Assembly (NCBI GenBank): GCA_041725955.1
Contig: JBGRQE010000002.1
Span: 62,001 to 126,000 of the forward strand
Origin: JBGRPZ01 sp041725955
GTDB taxonomy: Bacteria; Bacteroidota; Bacteroidia; Bacteroidales; JBGRPZ01
Direction: 5' to 3'
DNA: 64,000 nt
The notes beneath the pieces are model-generated. The model ran no database searches. It worked only from the letters and a program-made list of their open reading frames with translations, and was not told where the DNA came from. The translations under genes were made by a program, and so were the position numbers. Positions 58,973 to 64,000 of this stretch are shown piece by piece; the stretch's first letter is position 1, and every line of letters starts with the position of its first letter.

Positions 58973-59782
58973 ATGATTACTATTGCTGCTGTGCAGTTTG
59001 CCCCAAAGCTTGGTAATTTGAAAGGTACTATAGCTGAACTAGACTTTCTATTGCAATCTATCGATCAAAAAGTTGATCTAATTCTCCTTCCGGAACTTGC
59101 CAATTCGGGATATAATTTTAATTGTAAGGAGGAAGCCCTGAAAAGTGCAGAGGCAATTAGTAAAAGTGTTTTTTTAGATTTTCTGAAAGAGTATGCTAAG
59201 AAAATGTCCTGTGCTTTTGTTACAGGTTTTTGCGAGAAAACGAATGATAAGCTCTATAATTCTTCTGTATTTCTTGATGAAAATGGTGTGCTGGGGCATT
59301 ATCGAAAGTTACATCTTTTTTTACATGAGAAAAAGATATTTGAAGTAGGAAATTTAGGATTACCAGTTTTTAAGTTTAAGAATTATAAACTGGGAATGAT
59401 GATCTGTTTCGATTATATGTTTCCTGAGGTGTCAAGGCAGTTAGCTTTAAAGGATGCTGATTTTATTTGTCACCCTTGTAATTTAGTAACTAATTATGCT
59501 TTCAAAATTATGCCTGCATTGGCTTTGATGAATAGCTTGTATATAGTTACATGTAATCGAATTGGAATAGAAAAAGACCTTAGATTTATAGGGAAATCAC
59601 TTGTTGTCGATTATAGAGGAAATATAATTACTTCTGCAAAAAAGAATCAGGTAGAGATAATATATTCTCAGATTTTTCCTAAATTTTCTAGAAATAAATG
59701 GGTCACTCCCCGTAATCATGTGTTCTTAGATCGAAGGTTAGATGTTTATCCTAATATTTTAGAAGTTCCAGATAAGAGATAA
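58973..59782 (+). CDS. Carbon-nitrogen hydrolase (nitrilase/omega-amidase family)
   Basis: A 269-residue cytosolic amidase. The nitrilase-family triad is present: Glu41 (LPELANSGYNF), Lys112 (YRKLHLF) and Cys145 (MICFDYMFPE). The N-terminus ITIAAVQFAPKLGNLKGTI and the sequence HYRKLHLFLHEKKIFEVG are typical, and the Phe-Pro-Glu after the cysteine matches amidase rather than aliphatic nitrilase sequences. Substrate cannot be named; relatives act on omega-amides, carbamoylputrescine or 2-oxoglutaramate. Last gene of the run dapD-GT9-YrdC-nitrilase, which has tight spacing throughout; a hairpin follows the stop. Confidence 0.85.
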   Translation: MITIAAVQFAPKLGNLKGTIAELDFLLQSIDQKVDLILLPELANSGYNFNCKEEALKSAEAISKSVFLDFLKEYAKKMSCAFVTGFCEKTNDKLYNSSVFLDENGVLGHYRKLHLFLHEKKIFEVGNLGLPVFKFKNYKLGMMICFDYMFPEVSRQLALKDADFICHPCNLVTNYAFKIMPALALMNSLYIVTCNRIGIEKDLRFIGKSLVVDYRGNIITSAKKNQVEIIYSQIFPKFSRNKWVTPRNHVFLDRRLDVYPNILEVPDKR

Positions 59783-59788
59783 AACAAT

Positions 59789-59812
59789 AAAGGCTACATT
59801 TAGTAGCCTTTC
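59789..59812 (+). terminator. Hairpin after the nitrilase gene
   Basis: AAAGGCTAC (59789-59797) pairs with GTAGCCTTT (59803-59811) around ATTTA. Only a short T run follows, so it is a moderate terminator. The rest of 59813-60060 shows no gene or clear promoter. Confidence 0.6.
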
Positions 59813-60060
59813 TGACATAATATTGATAATCTTGAGTTTGACGTACTCTTTTTTTTGGATTTTTATTGAATGATTTTTCTCTTTTTGTTTTTTCCTTTCT
59901 CGTTATGTTTTGTATGCTGTATGCAAATCTAATCATTGATAGTAATTAATTATAGCTTATATGCTGATTTTTTGTAAAAAAGGCATTATTTGTAGTAATT
60001 CTAAGTAAACCCTTTCTGTATTTGACTTGTTATAACTATCTCAATCGAAAATTAATAGCT

Positions 60061-60360
60061 ATGAAAAGATTTGTACTTGTAATTTTTCTTGGTGTTGTTT
60101 CTTGCTGTATGTCTTGTAATTCAAATGTTTCAACCGAAAAACTTAGTGATAAAGTTCAGTTATTGGAATTGAATGTTGAGGGTATGACTTGTGAGGGTTG
60201 TGAAAGAACCTTAGAAACAGTATTGGGCAAAGAAAAAGGAGTTTTATCTGTTCATGCAAATGTAGATAGTTCATTGGTACGATTGAAGATAAATAATAAA
60301 GCTGATATTCATGATATTAAGCAAGCAGTAGTAAATAAGGGGTATTCTGTTAAAGAATAA
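60061..60360 (+). CDS. HMA-domain lipoprotein
   Basis: A 99-residue exported protein. MKRFVLVIFLGVVSCC is a lipoprotein-type signal peptide with a Cys-rich lipobox region (VVSCCMSC). The mature part is a heavy-metal-associated domain with the metal-binding GMTCEGCERTL motif and a typical ferredoxin-like pattern (LLELNVEGMTCEGC, VLSVHANVDSSLVRLKIN, IKQAVVNKGYSV). I start at the ATG at 60061; the upstream in-frame part lacks a signal peptide start. It lies 46 bases before the DUF4492-cydAB unit in the same direction. Most HMA proteins of this size are cytosolic copper chaperones, so an envelope lipoprotein form is uncommon; a link to metal handling near cytochrome bd is a guess. Confidence 0.78.
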   Translation: MKRFVLVIFLGVVSCCMSCNSNVSTEKLSDKVQLLELNVEGMTCEGCERTLETVLGKEKGVLSVHANVDSSLVRLKINNKADIHDIKQAVVNKGYSVKE

Positions 60361-60406
60361 ACAGGATTTTTATGACTCTGATTTGGTCTAATCGAAAGGA
60401 GTATCT

Positions 60407-60628
60407 ATGGTTAAAGATATTTTACGCAAAATATTATTCTTTTATATAGAAGGTTTCAAATCAATGAAAACAGGGAGAGTGCTTTGGCTCATAATTGGGA
60501 TTAAATTGGCAATAATGTTTCTTGTTTTTAAGCTCTTCTTCTTCCCAAATTTTTTATCCACAAATTTTAAAAATGATAAAGAAAGGGGAGACTATGTTTT
60601 GGATCAACTAACAAAAAAAAATAAATAA
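60407..60628 (+). CDS. DUF4492 small membrane protein
   Basis: A 73-residue protein of the DUF4492 family: basic start (MVKDILRKILFFYIEGFKSM), one hydrophobic helix (VLWLIIGIKLAIMFLVFKLFFF) and a charged tail (KNDKERGDYVLDQL). It is preceded by AAAGGAG (60395-60401), a strong ribosome-binding site. The next gene, cydA, starts 6 bases after its stop, a placement I recall as typical in Bacteroidota, suggesting a small partner or assembly factor of cytochrome bd oxidase. Function not established. Confidence 0.88.
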   Translation: MVKDILRKILFFYIEGFKSMKTGRVLWLIIGIKLAIMFLVFKLFFFPNFLSTNFKNDKERGDYVLDQLTKKNK

Positions 60629-60634
60629 CCCAAT

Positions 60635-62194
60635 ATGGAGAACTTTGATATAGGACTAGTAGATTGGTCTAGGGCACAGTTTGCTTTAACAGCAATGTAT
60701 CACTGGCTTTTTGTACCCCTAACTCTAGGTATGTCTTTTATTATTGCAATAATGGAGACTATATATTACCGGACAGGTAACATTGAGTGGAAACGTATTA
60801 CAAAGTTTTGGATGACTTTGTTTGGAATTAATTTTGCAATTGGTGTTGCAACAGGAATTATCCTAGAATTCCAGTTTGGAACAAATTGGAGTAATTATTC
60901 CTGGTTTGTAGGTGATATTTTTGGTGCACCATTGGCAATTGAGGGAATTATGGCTTTTTTTATGGAGTCTACTTTTATTGCAATTATGTTTTTCGGTTGG
61001 AATAAAGTGAGTAAGAAAGCTCATCTAGTTTCAACTTGGTTAGTGGCTTTAGGATCTAATTTGTCTGCACTTTGGATATTAATTGCGAACGGATGGATGC
61101 AAGATCCTGTTGGAATGGTTTTTAATCCAGATACTGCAAGAAATGAAATGCATGATTTCTGGCAGGTGTTATTTTCTCCTACAGCTATAAATAAATTCCT
61201 TCATACGATTTCTTCTTCTTATATATTGGCTTCAGTTTTTGTTGTAGGTATTAGTTCTTGGTTTTTGATTAAAAAACGAAATCATCAATTTGCAAGAAAA
61301 AGTATTGTTGTAGCGTCCCTATTTGGATTGATATTTTCTTTGTTTACAGCAATGACAGGAGATGAATCGGCAAGAGTGGTTGCAAATAAACAACCTATGA
61401 AATTTGCAGCTATGGAAGCATTAAATGATGGTCAAAAAAATGCCCCTCTTATTGCTATTGGTTTTTTCCAAAATGAAGAAGAAGGAAAAGATGAAGAAGA
61501 TCCTATGAGAGAATTTGCCTTTAAATTTGAGATCCCTAATCTATTATCTTATTTAGCTTTCCTTGATGTAAATGCCTTTGTTCCCGGAGTAAATGATTTG
61601 CTTTATGGGAATGAGAAAAATGGAATTGAAGGAGCTATTGCCAAAATAGAAAGAGGTAAGATTGCTGTAAAAGGATTGGCAGATTACAAAAAATATAAAA
61701 AAATGGGGAATGTTGAATCAGCCAATATAGCCCTAAAAGCTTTTAAAGATAACTATGATGCTTTTGGTTATGGGTATTTTGATAATCCAATGAAGTTAAT
61801 TCCTAATATTACATTAACATTTTATTCCTTTCATATAATGGTAATTTTGGGAGGTTTATTTATTCTACTCTTTATTTTTGTCTTAGTAACTTCATTGAAA
61901 AATTCTTTACACAGACATCGTTGGCTTTTGTATGTAGCATTATGGGCTATGCCTTTTGCTTATATTGCTTCAGAGGCAGGTTGGGTTGTAGCCGAATTAG
62001 GACGTCAACCATGGGTTATTCAAGATTTAATGCCTGTTGGTGTCGCTGTATCCAATATAGGGCAGAGTTCTGTAATGATTACTTTTATTTTATTTGCATT
62101 AACATTTACAGTCCTGCTTATTGCCGAAATTAGAATCATGGTAAATAAAATTAAAATTGGACCAAAAGACGGAGGACAAATAAATGACAATTAG
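60635..62194 (+). CDS. cydA: Cytochrome bd ubiquinol oxidase subunit I
   Basis: Heme-bearing quinol oxidase subunit of the high-affinity terminal oxidase, in the inner membrane. It starts typically (SRAQFALTAMYHWLFVPLTLG, with a heme-ligand His at residue 23), followed by GFQFGTNWSNYSWFVGDIFGAPLAIEG-like segments (here LEFQFGTNWSNYSW) and GWMQDPVGMVFN. The quinol-binding Q-loop region (about residues 270-390) is of the long type (VNDLLYGNEKNGIEGAIAKI). The later SEAGWVVAELGRQPWVIQ is the conserved heme b region. 519 residues. Overlaps cydB by 11 bases. Confidence 0.97.
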   Translation: MENFDIGLVDWSRAQFALTAMYHWLFVPLTLGMSFIIAIMETIYYRTGNIEWKRITKFWMTLFGINFAIGVATGIILEFQFGTNWSNYSWFVGDIFGAPLAIEGIMAFFMESTFIAIMFFGWNKVSKKAHLVSTWLVALGSNLSALWILIANGWMQDPVGMVFNPDTARNEMHDFWQVLFSPTAINKFLHTISSSYILASVFVVGISSWFLIKKRNHQFARKSIVVASLFGLIFSLFTAMTGDESARVVANKQPMKFAAMEALNDGQKNAPLIAIGFFQNEEEGKDEEDPMREFAFKFEIPNLLSYLAFLDVNAFVPGVNDLLYGNEKNGIEGAIAKIERGKIAVKGLADYKKYKKMGNVESANIALKAFKDNYDAFGYGYFDNPMKLIPNITLTFYSFHIMVILGGLFILLFIFVLVTSLKNSLHRHRWLLYVALWAMPFAYIASEAGWVVAELGRQPWVIQDLMPVGVAVSNIGQSSVMITFILFALTFTVLLIAEIRIMVNKIKIGPKDGGQINDN

Positions 62195-63329
62195 TATTAC
62201 ATACCTTGATTTACAGCATTATTGGTGGTTTTTAATCTCTTTGCTTGGAGCAATACTTGTTTTTTTAATGTTTGTGCAAGGTGGTCAAACACTAATCTAT
62301 TCATTAGGTAAAACCGAAAAAGAAAGAACACTTCTAGTAAATGCGCTTGGACGAAAATGGGAATTTACATTTACTACCTTAGTAACTTTTGGAGGTGCAT
62401 TTTTTGCTTCTTTTCCTCTATTCTATTCTACTAGCTTTGGAGGTGCTTATTGGGTTTGGATGATAATTTTGTTTGCATTTGTAATTCAGGCTGTATCTTA
62501 TGAGTTTAGAACAAAGCCAAAAAATATTTATGGCAAGAAAACATTCGAAGTATTTCTTTTTGTAAACGGATTGTTAGGAACAATTTTGTTGGGAACAGCT
62601 GTGGCAACTTTTTTTACTGCTTCTCCTTTTTCTGTAAATGAGTATAACTTTTCTAAGTGGGATAGTTCTTTTAGAGGATTGGAGCTTGCTTTTAATTTTG
62701 CCAGATACGAAACCTATATTAATTTGTCATTAGGTTTATCTGTTTTCTTTTTAGCTCGTTTGTTGGCATTATTGTATTTTTTGAATAATGTATCTAATAC
62801 TCAAATAATACAGAGATCGAGAAAATATTTACTCTATAATTTTATTCCATTTTTGGTTTTTTTCTTGTTCTTTCTTATCAATATTATACTGATTGATGGG
62901 TATGCTTATGATGAAAATGGAAAAGTATTTATTGAACCTTTTAAGTATTTGCATAATTTGATTGAAGTTCCACTTACCTTGATTTTTTTAATTCTAGGTG
63001 TCGTGGGGGTATTGTATGGTATATTGTCTTCACTTATAAAGATGACAACAAAAGGAATATGGTTTTCGGGAATAGGTACGATTCTAACTGTTTTAGCATT
63101 GTTCTTCCTTGTAGGGTATAATCGAACTGCTTTTTACCCTTCATATTCTAATATTCAGAGCTCTTTAACTATCGAAAATGCTTCCTCAAGTTTTTTTACG
63201 CTTTCTGCAATGTCTTATGTCTCAATTATGATACCTTTTGTTTTGGCATATATTATTTGGGCTTGGAGGTCTATGAATAAGAAAAAGATTTCGGAGAGTG
63301 AATTGGAAAAAGAATCTCATGTTTACTAA
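62184..63329 (+). CDS. cydB: Cytochrome bd ubiquinol oxidase subunit II
   Basis: Second core subunit of cytochrome bd. The first helix region WWFLISLLGAILVFLMFVQGGQTL and WEFTFTTLVTFGGAFFASFP match CydB of Bacteroidota, and eight or so hydrophobic segments follow. FRTKPKNIYGKKTFE and FLFVNGLLGTILLGTAVATFF are conserved. Length 381. The start codon lies within the end of cydA, so the two are translationally coupled. A 36-codon hydrophobic ORF starts 10 bases after its stop. Confidence 0.95.
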   Translation: MTISITYLDLQHYWWFLISLLGAILVFLMFVQGGQTLIYSLGKTEKERTLLVNALGRKWEFTFTTLVTFGGAFFASFPLFYSTSFGGAYWVWMIILFAFVIQAVSYEFRTKPKNIYGKKTFEVFLFVNGLLGTILLGTAVATFFTASPFSVNEYNFSKWDSSFRGLELAFNFARYETYINLSLGLSVFFLARLLALLYFLNNVSNTQIIQRSRKYLLYNFIPFLVFFLFFLINIILIDGYAYDENGKVFIEPFKYLHNLIEVPLTLIFLILGVVGVLYGILSSLIKMTTKGIWFSGIGTILTVLALFFLVGYNRTAFYPSYSNIQSSLTIENASSSFFTLSAMSYVSIMIPFVLAYIIWAWRSMNKKKISESELEKESHVY

Positions 63330-63339
63330 ATGAATTGTT

Positions 63340-63450
63340 ATGTATTTAAAAGAAATCCTATGGTTAATAAGTTGGCCAGTACTTATATATATTAGTTATA
63401 AATTGATTTTTTATGCTATAAAGCGAGTGGAAAGAAAAGAATTGAAATAA
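63340..63450 (+). CDS. CydX-like small membrane protein (36 residues)
   Basis: Short ORF not obvious from length alone. The product has one hydrophobic helix (ILWLISWPVLIYISYKLIFY, residues about 6-25) followed by a basic C-terminus (AIKRVERKELK). Position just after cydB (10 bases), orientation, a single membrane helix and small size match the CydX/CydS/CydH type accessory subunits of cytochrome bd, although no residue-level match to CydX is claimed. A strong terminator follows at 63479, so it is within the transcript. Confidence 0.6.
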   Translation: MYLKEILWLISWPVLIYISYKLIFYAIKRVERKELK

Positions 63451-63478
63451 ACTCTCTTTAATTTAATGTTTGTCTTTG

Positions 63479-63518
63479 TCAGCAGAAAATATATTGTTTT
63501 TCTGCTGATTTTTTTTTG
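63479..63518 (+). terminator. Terminator of the cyd operon
   Basis: TCAGCAGAAAA (63479-63489) pairs perfectly with TTTTCTGCTGA (63498-63508) and is followed by a run of nine T. Confidence 0.93.
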
Positions 63519-63676
63519 GATTATACTTTCCTTTTATGTGAAAATTATTCAATCATTATGCCTCTATATTAAATTTTTCCATTATTTTGTCAAAAATGGG
63601 GTGTTTTAATATTAAACATCATAGGATTAGAGACCTTAAGTTTTGTGGAAAAAAAGTTAATGTAATCGAATTTAAA

Positions 63677-64000
63677 ATGAAACAATTTCGACGATTTTTG
63701 TTTTTATTGCTTGTTTTGGTGGGAAGCATAAATGTGCACGCTCAAGACAGACAAGAAATATCAAAGGATACAGCAGATTATCCTTATTGGGTAGAGATGA
63801 TGCAAGACCCAAATGCTAATTTTAATGCTACACTTCGTGCTTTTAATATCTATTGGGAGAATAGAGAAATCACTAAAGGATGTGGGTATAAACCATTTTT
63901 GCGTTGGGCAGAGAAAATGAAATATCAGGTAAAGCCTGATGGAAGCAGACTTAAACAGGTTCGTGTTCAAAAAGAATTTTATGACTTTGTAGCTAGAGAG
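63677..64000 (+). CDS. Exported protein, 5' part only (cut by window end)
   Basis: Open frame from the ATG at 63677 to the window edge (108 codons, no stop). MKQFRRFLFLLLVLVGSINV and HAQ form a signal peptide. The mature start has DYPYWVEMMQDPNANFNATL, then FNIYWENREITKGCGYKPFLRWAEKMKYQV, a pattern I associate with the N-terminus of large Bacteroidota secreted proteins that end in T9SS sorting domains (often with sortilin-like propellers). The C-terminus is outside the window, so this cannot be confirmed. Confidence 0.7.
   Translation, partial: MKQFRRFLFLLLVLVGSINVHAQDRQEISKDTADYPYWVEMMQDPNANFNATLRAFNIYWENREITKGCGYKPFLRWAEKMKYQVKPDGSRLKQVRVQKEFYDFVARE

Overview
The window is AT-rich bacterial chromosome, densely packed, from a member of the Bacteroidota, probably the Marinilabiliales/Bacteroidales side (the order is inference). 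The evidence is type IX secretion (T9SS) sorting domains of both classes (type A at the ends of 550-2673 and 9607-11658, type B at the end of 49873-52473), Bacteroidota-specific neighbours (DUF4271 before hemD, DUF4492 before cydAB), promoters of the TTG-N18..20-TAnnTTTG type, few strong Shine-Dalgarno sequences, and head-GIN (DUF2807) proteins. I see no rRNA, tRNA, insertion sequence, prophage or CRISPR array.

Layout. 1-160 is a 22-bp tandem repeat. 0.5-12.4 kb carries a secreted T9SS cargo, a small membrane protein, a YbiT-like ABC-F ATPase, a DUF5714 zinc-type protein, an outer-membrane barrel, a PIF1-type helicase, an Omp28-like T9SS cargo and an EamA-like membrane protein. 12.5-15.7 kb is hisS then hutH. 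16-21.5 kb is an accessory block: a REC-PAS-LuxR response regulator, the curli secretion genes csgE, csgF and csgG (CsgG extended by a C-terminal beta barrel) and a beta-propeller lipoprotein, without a recognisable curli subunit. 21.5-26.8 kb holds lepA, two head-GIN envelope proteins (one fused to an outer-membrane barrel) and yebC. A second 22-bp tandem array lies at 26891-27044.

27.2-30.4 kb is a pta / 3-hydroxyacyl-CoA dehydrogenase / ackA operon. 30.7-37.1 kb runs DUF4271-hemD, rnpA-yidD-S41 protease-O-antigen ligase, then cdd. 37.2-39.4 kb (minus) is a GtrA protein and a secreted M28 peptidase. 39.6-45 kb is the rimP-nusA-infB operon behind a leader hairpin that looks like a terminator. 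45.4-49.8 kb (minus) is purA, a Fur-family regulator and a RelA/SpoT enzyme. A large T9SS type-B cargo follows, then a YugP peptidase, a tandem pair of peptide deformylases with ruvX, dapD, a GT9 glycosyltransferase, a Sua5/YrdC protein and a nitrilase-type amidase. The window ends with an HMA lipoprotein, DUF4492, cydA, cydB, an unlisted 36-codon CydX-like ORF, and the start of another exported protein.

Most of the content is core translation, (p)ppGpp, envelope and energy metabolism. The parts most worth a second look are the curli-type secretion block with its upstream dyads, the head-GIN/barrel fusion, the two unrelated 22-bp arrays with the same period, the leader hairpins of rimP and purA, and the CydX-like ORF.
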